The notes beneath the pieces were generated by a model. The model was not told where the DNA came from and made no database searches. It was given only the letters and a program-made list of their open reading frames with translations. Shown here one piece after another: positions 16,248 to 24,776 of a DNA stretch of 64,000 bases. The DNA comes from Candidatus Paceibacterota bacterium (GTDB taxonomy: Bacteria > Verrucomicrobiota > Verrucomicrobiia > Limisphaerales > UBA8199). The stretch lies in the NCBI GenBank assembly GCA_035452965.1, contig DAOTCE010000014.1, forward strand, positions 1-64,000, given 5' to 3'. The position numbers were made by a program, and so were the translations under genes. Each line of letters starts with the position of its first letter. Position 1 is the stretch's first letter.

Positions 16248-17945
16248 CTACTCCTCGGGGATTGAAGTTACGCGTTCCACCTCGGCCAGGGTGGTCAGAC
16301 CGCGCAGAACTTTCTTCACCCCGTCGTACACCATGGGACGATAACCACTCTCCTCGGCCAGGGGCTGGAGATCCAGAACGGTAGCCCCTTCGGCGATAAG
16401 ACGGCGAGCTTCATCCGTGAGGATGAACACCTCGTGGATGGCCAATCGTCCGCTGTAGCCGGTTCCGCGGCAGGCATCGCAGCCGCGACCATGCCACATG
16501 CTTACCGTTCGACCTCCGACATCGCCAAAGTAGCGCTCGGCCACGGCCTTCGGCATCGGGATCTCCTCCCGGCATTCCAGGCAAATCCTGCGCACGAGAC
16601 GCTGAGCGCTCACGCCGACGACTGCCGAGGCCACCAGAAACGGCTCCACGCCGATCTCGATGAGCCGGGTTACCGCCTGCATGGCGCTGTTGGTATGCAA
16701 GGTAGTCATCACCAAGTGGCCGGTTAGGGCCGCTTGTGTGACAATCTTGGCTGTGTCCTTGTCCCGCACTTCCCCCACCAGAATGATGTTGGGGTCTTGC
16801 CGGAGGAAGCTGCGCAAGGTCGTCAGGAAAGTCAGGTCCACGGCCTCATTGACCTGCACCTGGGTGGTGCCAGGCAGCCGGTACTCCACCGGATCCTCCA
16901 CGGTCATGATGTGCACCCTGGGTTCATTCAGCAGCTTGAGGACCGAATAGAGGGTGGTCGTTTTGCCGGAACCCGTCGGTCCGGTGACGAAGAACACTCC
17001 GCTCGAGTTGGCGGCGATCTGTTTAACCGTGTTCAGACAGTCCTTTGAGAAGTCCAGCTCTTCCAATAGTGGGATCGGCCGCCCGCGCACGCTCCCCAGA
17101 AGCCGCAGCGCAAGCTTCTCGCCATCCATGGCCGGCACACAGGAAAAGCGCACATCCAGGGAGCGGGTCGCCAGTTCGAAGGCAATGCGACCGTCCTGCG
17201 GCCGGCGTCGCTCGGCGATGTCACACCCCGCCATGATCTTAAGGCGCGATGCCAGCGGAGCCAGCAGCCGGCGATCAAGCTGAAATCGCTCCTGGAGCAT
17301 TCCATCTATGCGGAAACGGACTCGAACCTCGTGCTGCGACGGTTCGATATGAATGTCGCTGGCTCTTTCTCTCAGCGCGCAAATCAGGAGCTGGCGCGTC
17401 AACTGGACGATGCTCTGGTCGGCGGCCACTCCCGCCAGGCGCTGCGGAGTTGCCTCAGATTCCTCCACGAACACATGCTTCAGTCCCATTTGCGCCTGGC
17501 TTTCCTGCAAGACGGCGACAGTGGAGTACTCCACCTCGATGGCGTCCTTGATCTCGCCCGGCAGGCTGAACACGGCATTCACCGGCATGGACACCAATCG
17601 CGAGGCATCGTCCAGCACCGTTGGGTTCAGGGGCTCGGCTGCGGCCACTGTGATGCTGTCGGCAAAGCGATAGATGGCGATCATCTGATGCTTGACGGCG
17701 AAGTCACGCGGCAAAAGCTTGACCACATCCGGCTGGATGATCGTGCGGGTCATGTCCAGGTACGCCACCCCAAGGGTGTCACCGTACATCTGGCACAGCT
17801 CCGGCTTCGCCGTCTCGTACCGGTCAATCAGCTCCTCCAGGATCGCCAGGGTCGCTTTGCCGTGCTTGGCGGAGAGTTTCTCCGCCTGCTCGGCGGAAAT
17901 CAGCCCCCGGTCAACAACCAACTTTAGAAACGAGTCACTCCTCAT
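16248..17945 (-). CDS. PilB/GspE-type secretion ATPase
   Basis: The 565-aa ATPase powers assembly of type IV pili or type II secretion pseudopili. In order: an N-terminal MshEN-like domain (about 1-130), the linker and N2 domain (SDIHIEPSQHEVRVRFRIDG), Walker A GPTGSGKTTT, Asp box (EDPVEYRLPG), Walker B (NIILVGEVRD), His box (TGHLVMTTLHTN), and the tetracysteine zinc motif (CLECREE then CDACRGTG). All catalytic parts are intact. I chose the ATG at 17945 because it overlaps the end of the 60-aa upstream gene by 11 bases. No PilC, PilT or pilin gene adjoins it, which is unusual; the upstream genes are a small protein and a response regulator. Confidence 0.92.
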   Translation of the reverse strand: MRSDSFLKLVVDRGLISAEQAEKLSAKHGKATLAILEELIDRYETAKPELCQMYGDTLGVAYLDMTRTIIQPDVVKLLPRDFAVKHQMIAIYRFADSITVAAAEPLNPTVLDDASRLVSMPVNAVFSLPGEIKDAIEVEYSTVAVLQESQAQMGLKHVFVEESEATPQRLAGVAADQSIVQLTRQLLICALRERASDIHIEPSQHEVRVRFRIDGMLQERFQLDRRLLAPLASRLKIMAGCDIAERRRPQDGRIAFELATRSLDVRFSCVPAMDGEKLALRLLGSVRGRPIPLLEELDFSKDCLNTVKQIAANSSGVFFVTGPTGSGKTTTLYSVLKLLNEPRVHIMTVEDPVEYRLPGTTQVQVNEAVDLTFLTTLRSFLRQDPNIILVGEVRDKDTAKIVTQAALTGHLVMTTLHTNSAMQAVTRLIEIGVEPFLVASAVVGVSAQRLVRRICLECREEIPMPKAVAERYFGDVGGRTVSMWHGRGCDACRGTGYSGRLAIHEVFILTDEARRLIAEGATVLDLQPLAEESGYRPMVYDGVKKVLRGLTTLAEVERVTSIPEE

Positions 17946-18117
17946 GCGGTGAAGCCTTGGGGCCGGCCTGCTCTTTGCGACGGCGGCTGTCTTCAATCAG
18001 TCGGCGAATATCGTCTTGCGATAGAATGCGCGGCACCGCGCGGCACACGGCCTCGTCCTCGGGAATCTCCGCGAGAAGAGAGTCGAGATCAAAATGCCGT
18101 AGCTTTGCTTCACGCAC
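17935..18117 (-). CDS. Small hypothetical protein between response regulator and PilB
   Basis: This 60-aa reading frame encodes a charged, mainly helical peptide (LRHFDLDSLLAEIPEDEAV, LSQDDIRRLIEDSRRRK). It overlaps the response regulator gene by 8 bases and the PilB gene by 11 bases. That tight nesting on one strand argues that it is translated. I do not recognise a family. The position suggests an adaptor or regulator of the ATPase, but nothing in the sequence proves this. Confidence 0.6.
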   Translation of the reverse strand: MREAKLRHFDLDSLLAEIPEDEAVCRAVPRILSQDDIRRLIEDSRRRKEQAGPKASPHEE

Positions 18118-18538
18118 AGCTCACCTCCAGGCCACGCCGAGCCGCGATCTTCTGCCGCAACCCGGTCAGCACACGGCAAAGCTCCTCCACGGGTGTATCT
18201 TTGCGCAGGTACTCCGCAGCGCCCTTTTGAATACAGTCCCGCACTGTGGCTTCGTCGGCCATCGAGGTTAGCATCACAACCTTGGCCGCCGGATGCGCCG
18301 CGATAATCGCCGGCAGCGCGCCCGGCCCGGTCTGAAACGGCATGCAGACATCCAGCAGGACGATGTCCGGTTTCGTCCGGCTGACTGCTGAAACGCCCTC
18401 ATCTCCATTCGTCGCCTCCGCCAGAAGTGTGAACCCAAGCCGCTTCAACACCCCGCGCAACAGCCAGCGGCTGGTTAAGTCATCGTCCACCAGGACGGCT
18501 GTGCAAGGTGAGTTTGCTGCTGTTGCCTTATTTTTCAT
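18110..18538 (-). CDS. Single-domain response regulator (CheY-like)
   Basis: The 142-aa protein is a lone receiver domain with all phosphorylation residues: the acidic pair in VLVDDDLTS, the phospho-acceptor Asp in DIVLLDVCMP, Thr in VMLTSMAD and Lys in YLRKDTP. There is no output domain, so it works by protein contact. It is the first gene of a compact operon with a 60-aa protein and a PilB-like ATPase, which suggests control of pilus or secretion activity. The cognate kinase is not in the window. Confidence 0.9.
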   Translation of the reverse strand: MKNKATAANSPCTAVLVDDDLTSRWLLRGVLKRLGFTLLAEATNGDEGVSAVSRTKPDIVLLDVCMPFQTGPGALPAIIAAHPAAKVVMLTSMADEATVRDCIQKGAAEYLRKDTPVEELCRVLTGLRQKIAARRGLEVSCA

Positions 18539-18830
18539 GGACGTGTGATTCCTTGGCCAGGCACGGGATGCTGCCTATCCGCCCGAGGCGGCTGGACTCT
18601 CCAGCAGGCGCCGGACCTGCCCCGCCGCCGATCCGGCAGCATAAGCACGAAAATACCCCTGGCGGCCGGGCCGAATGCGACTTCGGCCGGCCTTGCCCAC
18701 GCAACAATAGACACAATAAGCTCATGCGAAAGCGTTCTACGGCAAATGCGGTTGACGAGCGTAACTAAGCAAGTCTGGTGCCGTCTGATGCCAGTTGCAG
18801 TTCTGCAATTGCTCCATTCCTTGCCCGCCA

Positions 18831-18873
18831 TTCTCCCCCAGTCCTTCCAAAGGGAGAAGGAGAGTGATGAAGG
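18831..18873. repeat. Hairpin repeat of the TTCTCCC/GGGAGAA type
   Basis: TTCTCCC at 18831 pairs with GGGAGAA at 18852-18858, followed by GGAGAGTGATGAAGGG. The layout is the same as the element at 23776-23817 (CTCTCCCT, GGGGGAGAGGG, then GGGGTGAGGG) but more diverged. Confidence 0.55.
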
Positions 18874-18999
18874 GTCCGCTCAGTCCCAGAGGTGTGCACT
18901 TCCGAACGGCAAATGGTGCGAGGCCCAGCGCCTAAAGCGCATTGGGAAGCGACCTCGCTTAGAATTCGAGCACCTCCAGCCCACCCACGGCTGTTCCTG

Positions 19000-19016
19000 T
19001 GACTCAAATTGAGTCA
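19000..19016. promoter_or_regulatory. 17-bp perfect palindrome, possible operator
   Basis: TGACTCAAATTGAGTCA is a perfect inverted repeat around a single central A, with arms TGACTCAA and TTGAGTCA. It is the kind of site a dimeric regulator binds. It lies 462 bases upstream of the response regulator start and 112 bases past the kinase 2 stop, so the target gene is unclear. Confidence 0.35.
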
Positions 19017-19043
19017 GTAACGGCATGAATAGGAACACCCCCA

Positions 19044-19080
19044 TGTCAGTCACTTCCGGCCAAGCCGGAGGTCACTGGCA
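19044..19080 (-). terminator. Imperfect hairpin after kinase 2
   Basis: Seventeen-base arms with a 3-base loop match at 14 of 17 positions (core CTTCCGGC-CAA-GCCGGAGG). It starts 48 bases after the kinase 2 stop on the minus strand. There is no T-run after it, so it may end transcription poorly or only protect the mRNA end. Confidence 0.35.
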
Positions 19081-19127
19081 GGATCCGCGTGTTGCCAGGG
19101 CATGAGGTCAGGAGAATGAGCGCCCGA

Positions 19128-22100
19128 TCATCGCAGCGGCAGCGCCGCCTTGAACCGAATCCGGAGGTTGAACCGATTCTGGCTCGGCCCCAGCACCTGC
19201 AGCACGCCCATGCCGCCTTCGCGGGTGCGATAGACGAACACCGGCTGCGCCTGCACCTCGGTGCGGGGAATACTCACATCCTGCGCCCCGCCGCCGCCTG
19301 CCAGTTGGCGGCGCACTGTCGAGGCAGCCACGCTCTCAAACGTTGCCCCGCCCTCCAGCCGCAGCAGCACGCCGTCATCCAGGTGCAGCGCCGGCCCCGC
19401 GCCCATCTGCACCGTCAGGTCCGCCCCCCGCTCCACCATCCAGTGCAGCAGCGGGCGCGGATTGTTCATGCTGCCCGCGACGATGTTCGTCGGCACCACC
19501 AGCAGCCTCCCTTGGTCCAGATCCAAGACCGTGCAGTCCAGACTCGGCCAGCCCCCCAGCTCCCGCTCGATCGCCGGGCCAAAGCTGAGCGGCTTCAGCG
19601 TCGTGGCCGTGCGCGGCGCCAGCGCGATTCCGCCAATCTCCCCGCTCACCCACGGCGTGCGTTCGAGCACGAATTCCGCGATGTCCCCGGCGCGCAAATC
19701 GGGCTCGCTCGGATCAAGGAAGACGTATCCCTGCGTCTCCTGGGCGCTCAACACTCCGGAATGCAGCCCCACCTCCTCGCGTTTGCCGCTCTTGAACCTG
19801 GCCATCATCCGCAGCGCGTATTGTCCCCGGTCCACGTTGTGCGACACGTCCAGGCACTTCCCATCCGGGTCGTGCCGCAGGTGCGTGCACAGGACCTGTA
19901 TCCCCTCGATCAGCACCCGGGTCCGGCTCCCGTCAAACACCGCCACCGCTTCCCATGGCCGATCCGCTGCGGTGGCCACGTGCATGGCCGCTTCCTTCGT
20001 GCCCGCCGGAAAACGTATCACTTCCGCCATTCCCACCCCCTTGACTCCGAAGTGGCCGATGAACTCTCCGCGGGGCGTGTATTGCCGCCCCCCCTGCCAC
20101 TTCGAGGGGAGTCGGCCGCCGTGGCGCACGAGGATAGCGCAGTCGTTCGAGCCGACGCTCTTCCTCGTCCACATGCCCGCGGGCTGGAACTCGACAGCCT
20201 CGCCCGGCGGCTGCGGCAGCGGCGTGCCATCGGGCTTCCACCAAAGCCAGCTCCTCAGCGGATCGCGCGCCACAGCCACCACCTCGACCGTTATCCCGTT
20301 GGCTAGCGTGATCTGATACATGCCCGCCTCCGCCCGGGCGACCGGCGGTGGCGTGGGTTGCGCGGCCACACCCGGGCTTTCATGAACCCATCCCAGCCGC
20401 CGCCAGATCGCCGCGCCGATGCGCTGGGCGGAGAGCTCGGCCCCCGGCTCGGCGATGATCGTGAAGCGCGCCGTGCCGTCCTCCATCGCAGCCTCCTCAA
20501 ACATGATCTGCTTGCCCGCCGCGTCAGTAGCCCTCAGGACCACTCGTGCCTGATCGCCAAACTCACTCCGCATCTTCCACTTGTGCTCTTCCACGAACTC
20601 CCGGGCCGCATCCAACGCCTTCTGGCCCAACTCCGCCCGGTGCTCCGCCACAAAGTCCCCCTCCCGATCAGCCGGCGGACTCTCACTCAGCCCGCCGCTC
20701 TCCACCAGCTTGTAACGAATCTCCACCCCGCGCGGCTCTCCCGAGAAGCCCGTGATCTGCACCAGCCCGATCCCGCCCTCCCGAGTTCTGAACAGGTACG
20801 TCTCCGGCAGCGCCCCCTTGGCGCTTAAAAACACCGGCGAACCAGGCGTGCCATGCTTCAGTACATCATCCGTCAGGGCCGCGCGCGGTGTCAGCGCCTT
20901 CCACAGCTCCGCGTTCACCGGGCGCGCCACCATTTCCAGCCCTGCCAGGCCGCGGATGCTCTGGCTCGTTTCGCCGATGGCGTCAATCCCGTTGCCCCGC
21001 ACCCACGCCAGGAAGGCGTTCGTGTCCGCGGGAGTCAGACCGGGCGGCGGGGAAAACAACTTCCCGCTGTCGAAGTCAATCGCCAGGTCGCGCTGCACGC
21101 TGTCGTCGTTCACCACCCGCTCGATCACCGGACCGAACCGGGCTGGCGCACCTGTCACATGCCCGGCAGCCGCCCCGCCTGTTCCCCTCGAACCCAGCGC
21201 ATGAACGCCGACGAAGCTGGCATAGGCAAAACCGTGTTCCTGTGCCAAGCCACTGCACTTGCCGAACCACTCATTCTGCTGCTGCACGGTGATTTGGTCC
21301 GAGGTCACGGCGCACTCCAGCACCGTCTTCGCCCGGTGCGGCACCCGCTCCAGCAGCCCCCCCACCGTCTCCCAGGTCGTCGGTTGCCCCTCAAACGTCA
21401 TCGCGTCCTTGTCCACCACCATCCGCACGAACCTCCGGCCCGCACTCTCGCTCTCGCCGCTGGTCGCGCTGTCCGCTCGCCGCAACTGGTAATCCCGGCT
21501 CACCTTCCGCTGGCCCAGCGCCCGCGGGCCCAGGTTGGCCGTCAGCGTCTCGTAGCCAGGCGCGGAGATGCTGACCTGCTTTTCCGGGGCGTACCAGCCC
21601 ACATAAAGGTAGAACTTGCCTGTCTTGTCGGAGCGGGCGTTGGGGCCCTTGTCTTTGGCGGCGGCAGAGGGCCTGTGCGGTTGCAGCGTAAGCTCAGCCT
21701 TGGCAATCGGCGCTCCAGTGGCCGCATCCCGCGTCGTGCCGATGAGGAAAACGTTGGTCGGAGCGAAGTAGCCTCCCAATGCCAGCGCCACCGCCAGCAG
21801 GGCGATTGTCCCGGCCGCTGCCAGCGTCCGCCTGCCTTGCGTCGCCCACCAGCAAAGGCCATAGAGGATGCCCACCGGCAGCGGGGTCAGGAAGGCGTTC
21901 AGGCCAATGCGGCCCTGGATGATATGCCAGAAGGTGCAGCCCGAGAGAATCAGCAGCGCGGCGGCGCCCTCGCGTTTCCAGCCGACCAGGAATCCCAGTA
22001 GTATCACGGCGTTGGCCAGGAACCCAAGCTGAACGCCCTCAGGCTGCGAGCCCATTGGCGGCAGCCCTTCGCCCACGAGAAACAGCATGTAGATGGCAAA

Positions 22101-24599
22101 CAGGAGCGTGCCCAATATGCGCGCGCTCCATCGCATGCCCGTCACCCAGCCTGCCGGTTTGCCGGAGCCGGCCATGCGCCTTGTCCTGACGTCATCCTGC
22201 GGCGTTTCCGGCAGCGCACCCCGGCTCAACTTTGCGCGCCAGCGGCGGGCAAACACCTCCGCCACCGCCACGCCCACCCGCTGGCCGGTGGCTAGGTCCA
22301 TCACGAAGCCCTTCTTCAACCAAAGCCGCGTGCCGTTGAACCACTTTACCTCCTTGATCGCGACGATGTCCGCCAGCGGCACGATGATCGGCGAGCCCAC
22401 GATGGGAATCAACTCCAGCCGGTCCTCGTGCATCACTGCCACGCCGGGCGACTGGAACGGCCGCCGGAACATCAGGCACTCCGCCACGTCGCGCTCGGTG
22501 CGGGGCACCTCCGCCCGCGCGCGCCGGACCTGCCGGCCCACGATCGCATACGTGATGGCAAACGCGATGCCCCCCAGCTCAGCGGCAATCAACCACAGCG
22601 CTTTCAGTCCCATCCGGGGCACCAGCACAGGCAGAGCCAGCCCCACCACCACCAGCGGCACAATCAGGAACAACTGGATATACTCCCAGTTCCAAATCCA
22701 TGCGTCGCGCCAGCGTTTGATGACGACCGGCGGGCCGGCCCCGGGACCACCAGCGGCAGGCAGGCCCCGCCCCGCCGCCGGCGCTCCGGGCGTGGCCGCA
22801 ATCGTCTCCACTGCCGTCTTCACCTCGCTGGCCCTCTGGTAGCGTCGCTCCGGCTCCTTCTCCAAGGCATGCAGCACCACCTCGTCCAGCCGCACATCCA
22901 CCTGCACCTTCTTCGACGGCGGCTGGAACTTCCCCAGCGGCAGCTCGCCCGTCAGCATCTCGTAGAACACCACGCCCAGCGAGTAGATGTCCGCCCGGTG
23001 GTCCACCAACTGCGGCTTCTCCACTTGCTCCGGCGCCATGTAATGCGGCGTCCCCACCACCTGGTCCTGCGTGATCGCCTGCCGCGGTTGGTCGGCGGCC
23101 ACGATCTTCGCGATCCCGAAGTCCGCAATCTTCACCCGCCCTTGCCTGTCCACCAATACGTTCTCCGGCTTGATGTCCCGGTGCACCACCCCCAGCTCGT
23201 GCGCGAACTGCAGCGCCTCGCAGATCTTCGGCACGATGTTCAGCGCCTCCTCCGGCGTCAGCTTCTGCCCCTGCAAAAGCTGTCGCAGCGTCATCCCGTC
23301 CACATACTCCATCAGCAGGTAATACAACCCCTCCGCCTCGCCGAAATCGTGCACGGTGACGATGTTCGGGTGGTTCAACCGCGCCAGCGCCTGCGCCTCG
23401 CGCAGGAACCGCTCGGCGAACTTCGGGTCCGCCCCCTTCTCCGGCGCCAGAATCTTCAGCGCCACCAGCCGGTTCAACTTCGGCTGCCGCGCCTTGTAAA
23501 CCACTCCCATCCCGCCCCGCCCCAGACACTCCAGAATCTCCAGTTGCGGGAAATGCTTCGCGATCTCTGCAGGTTCCGGCGGCGCTTGGACGACCTTGGT
23601 GCCGTGCGGCCCGGATTCCCCCGTTGCCTCAGTCTGCGTTGCCAGCCCCACCCCCAGCACGCAGCGCGGACACAACCCCTGCGGTGCCTCCGCCGGCACC
23701 GCCGCCCCGCACCGAGGACAACTGCCCGGCGCCTGCTCCGCACTGCGGCCCATGCTAACACCTTTGGCTGCCGACGATTCTCCCTCTCCCTGGGGGAGAG
23801 GGCCGGGGTGAGGGCGGGCGCTCTCTGTCCCGGTGGGAAACGTCCCCGCACTCCGCATCCGCTGCGCCTTCCGCGCCTGGCTCCATTCATAGATCACCCA
23901 GCCGCAAACCGACCCGACCCCGCAGAAGATGGCCGTGAGCAACGTGCGCTCGGACTTCCAGCCACCAAGCGCGTGGAACAACTCGATGGCCAGCGCCGCG
24001 GCCAGCGTCCCCCCAAGCGCCGAAATGCAGCAGACCCTCCACCGCACCCGCACTTCGCCACTAGGCTCCTCGACAAACGTGAACTTCCTGCCCTTGCGCC
24101 TGGTGGCTGAAGAGGTTGACCGCAAGGGTTCACTCTGAGGGGCGTTCCTGGAGGCTATAGAGTTCTCTTCTCCACTCCTCCCCAGTCTATTGAACTGGTA
24201 AATCACATAAAGGTTAAACGCCACCACTCCGGCCAGCGTGCCGAACAGCACAGTGTCCACGCCGCTCCACACGCCCGCTGCCAGCAACAATCCGTTCAGG
24301 GCACCCGAGCCGAGTATGACGGCCACCAAACCTAACCCATACGGCACCCAGCGCACATGGGTCTGGCCGGCACGAATCTCGGCGAACGAGAACCTTCTGG
24401 TCTCGCCCGCGCCAGCCCCGATGTGCTCCTGTTGCCGAATCGGCGGAGCGACCGGCGGTGCCGACTTCCCCCGCCGCATCAGCCAGACGACAAGCACGAT
24501 TGCTCCCGCCACGACGCCCGCCATGACGAGCAGCACCAAGAGCGCAACCAGGATCTCCCAGATGCTCACCATCATTGCCCCAAACATCACATTGTTCAT
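19128..24599 (-). CDS. Giant membrane Ser/Thr protein kinase with zinc ribbon and repeated C-terminal modules (kinase 2)
   Basis: This 1823-aa protein is read from the ATG at 24599 just before the first membrane helix. It begins with several membrane helices (about 10-240) and a linker that contains an in-frame repeat peptide near residue 262. A zinc ribbon CPRCGAAVPAEAPQGLCPRC comes next. The kinase domain (about 345-610) has GRGGMGVVYKA, VALKIL, HRDIKPEN near 470, DFGIAK and GTPHYMAPEQ, all intact. Then come more membrane helices, an Ig-like carboxypeptidase-regulatory-type segment (nt 21500-21760), and long extracytoplasmic modules. Among those are two copies of the FGPVIERVV module (nt 20700-21145 and 19128-19590) and a module starting ITLANGITVEVVAVARDP shared with kinase 1. 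The sigma 2 gene precedes it. Ligand and substrates are unknown. Confidence 0.9.
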   Translation of the reverse strand: MNNVMFGAMMVSIWEILVALLVLLVMAGVVAGAIVLVVWLMRRGKSAPPVAPPIRQQEHIGAGAGETRRFSFAEIRAGQTHVRWVPYGLGLVAVILGSGALNGLLLAAGVWSGVDTVLFGTLAGVVAFNLYVIYQFNRLGRSGEENSIASRNAPQSEPLRSTSSATRRKGRKFTFVEEPSGEVRVRWRVCCISALGGTLAAALAIELFHALGGWKSERTLLTAIFCGVGSVCGWVIYEWSQARKAQRMRSAGTFPTGTESARPHPGPLPQGEGESSAAKGVSMGRSAEQAPGSCPRCGAAVPAEAPQGLCPRCVLGVGLATQTEATGESGPHGTKVVQAPPEPAEIAKHFPQLEILECLGRGGMGVVYKARQPKLNRLVALKILAPEKGADPKFAERFLREAQALARLNHPNIVTVHDFGEAEGLYYLLMEYVDGMTLRQLLQGQKLTPEEALNIVPKICEALQFAHELGVVHRDIKPENVLVDRQGRVKIADFGIAKIVAADQPRQAITQDQVVGTPHYMAPEQVEKPQLVDHRADIYSLGVVFYEMLTGELPLGKFQPPSKKVQVDVRLDEVVLHALEKEPERRYQRASEVKTAVETIAATPGAPAAGRGLPAAGGPGAGPPVVIKRWRDAWIWNWEYIQLFLIVPLVVVGLALPVLVPRMGLKALWLIAAELGGIAFAITYAIVGRQVRRARAEVPRTERDVAECLMFRRPFQSPGVAVMHEDRLELIPIVGSPIIVPLADIVAIKEVKWFNGTRLWLKKGFVMDLATGQRVGVAVAEVFARRWRAKLSRGALPETPQDDVRTRRMAGSGKPAGWVTGMRWSARILGTLLFAIYMLFLVGEGLPPMGSQPEGVQLGFLANAVILLGFLVGWKREGAAALLILSGCTFWHIIQGRIGLNAFLTPLPVGILYGLCWWATQGRRTLAAAGTIALLAVALALGGYFAPTNVFLIGTTRDAATGAPIAKAELTLQPHRPSAAAKDKGPNARSDKTGKFYLYVGWYAPEKQVSISAPGYETLTANLGPRALGQRKVSRDYQLRRADSATSGESESAGRRFVRMVVDKDAMTFEGQPTTWETVGGLLERVPHRAKTVLECAVTSDQITVQQQNEWFGKCSGLAQEHGFAYASFVGVHALGSRGTGGAAAGHVTGAPARFGPVIERVVNDDSVQRDLAIDFDSGKLFSPPPGLTPADTNAFLAWVRGNGIDAIGETSQSIRGLAGLEMVARPVNAELWKALTPRAALTDDVLKHGTPGSPVFLSAKGALPETYLFRTREGGIGLVQITGFSGEPRGVEIRYKLVESGGLSESPPADREGDFVAEHRAELGQKALDAAREFVEEHKWKMRSEFGDQARVVLRATDAAGKQIMFEEAAMEDGTARFTIIAEPGAELSAQRIGAAIWRRLGWVHESPGVAAQPTPPPVARAEAGMYQITLANGITVEVVAVARDPLRSWLWWKPDGTPLPQPPGEAVEFQPAGMWTRKSVGSNDCAILVRHGGRLPSKWQGGRQYTPRGEFIGHFGVKGVGMAEVIRFPAGTKEAAMHVATAADRPWEAVAVFDGSRTRVLIEGIQVLCTHLRHDPDGKCLDVSHNVDRGQYALRMMARFKSGKREEVGLHSGVLSAQETQGYVFLDPSEPDLRAGDIAEFVLERTPWVSGEIGGIALAPRTATTLKPLSFGPAIERELGGWPSLDCTVLDLDQGRLLVVPTNIVAGSMNNPRPLLHWMVERGADLTVQMGAGPALHLDDGVLLRLEGGATFESVAASTVRRQLAGGGGAQDVSIPRTEVQAQPVFVYRTREGGMGVLQVLGPSQNRFNLRIRFKAALPLR
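23776..23817. repeat. REP-like repeat inside the kinase 2 coding region
   Basis: The hairpin CCCTCTCCC/GGGGGAGAGGG followed by CCGGGGTGAGGG is a widespread bacterial intergenic repeat. On the minus strand it is read in frame as RPHPGPLPQGEGE, a peptide well known as the translation of this repeat. It sits in the linker between the N-terminal membrane part and the zinc ribbon of kinase 2. Confidence 0.85.
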
Positions 24600-24776
24600 A
24601 CACCGCTTACTACCGGAAAGCCGGTCAAAGGTTACGCCGCCATCCCATCCTTTTGGACTGCGCCGGCAGAGCGCCAGCGACGACGGCGCTTTGGCTCTCG
24701 CAGCAGCCTGCCAAACTGTCTTGCGAGCCACGATAGCGGTGTCGCGCTTCGCTTGCCACCGCACTCCACATGTAGA

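Larger units (their letters stand above)
18539..19127. other. Non-coding stretch between kinase 2 and the response regulator operon
   Basis: These 589 bases contain no frame I can support. They hold a hairpin of the 'TTCTCCC...GGGAGAA' repeat type (18831-18873), a 17-base perfect palindrome (19000-19016) and an imperfect hairpin after kinase 2 (19044-19080). The remainder shows nothing recognisable, and the promoter of the response regulator operon should lie here. Confidence 0.65.

Noticed and set aside
23776..23817. PHPGPLPQGEGE segment as a functional kinase motif
   Set aside because: The peptide is the known translation of a common intergenic hairpin repeat, so a functional motif is unlikely.
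22428..24110. Long open frame antisense to kinase 2 (560 codons)
   Set aside because: It is a codon-position shadow of a high-GC gene: the product is His/Arg/Pro-rich with no domain, and the minus-strand kinase is certain.
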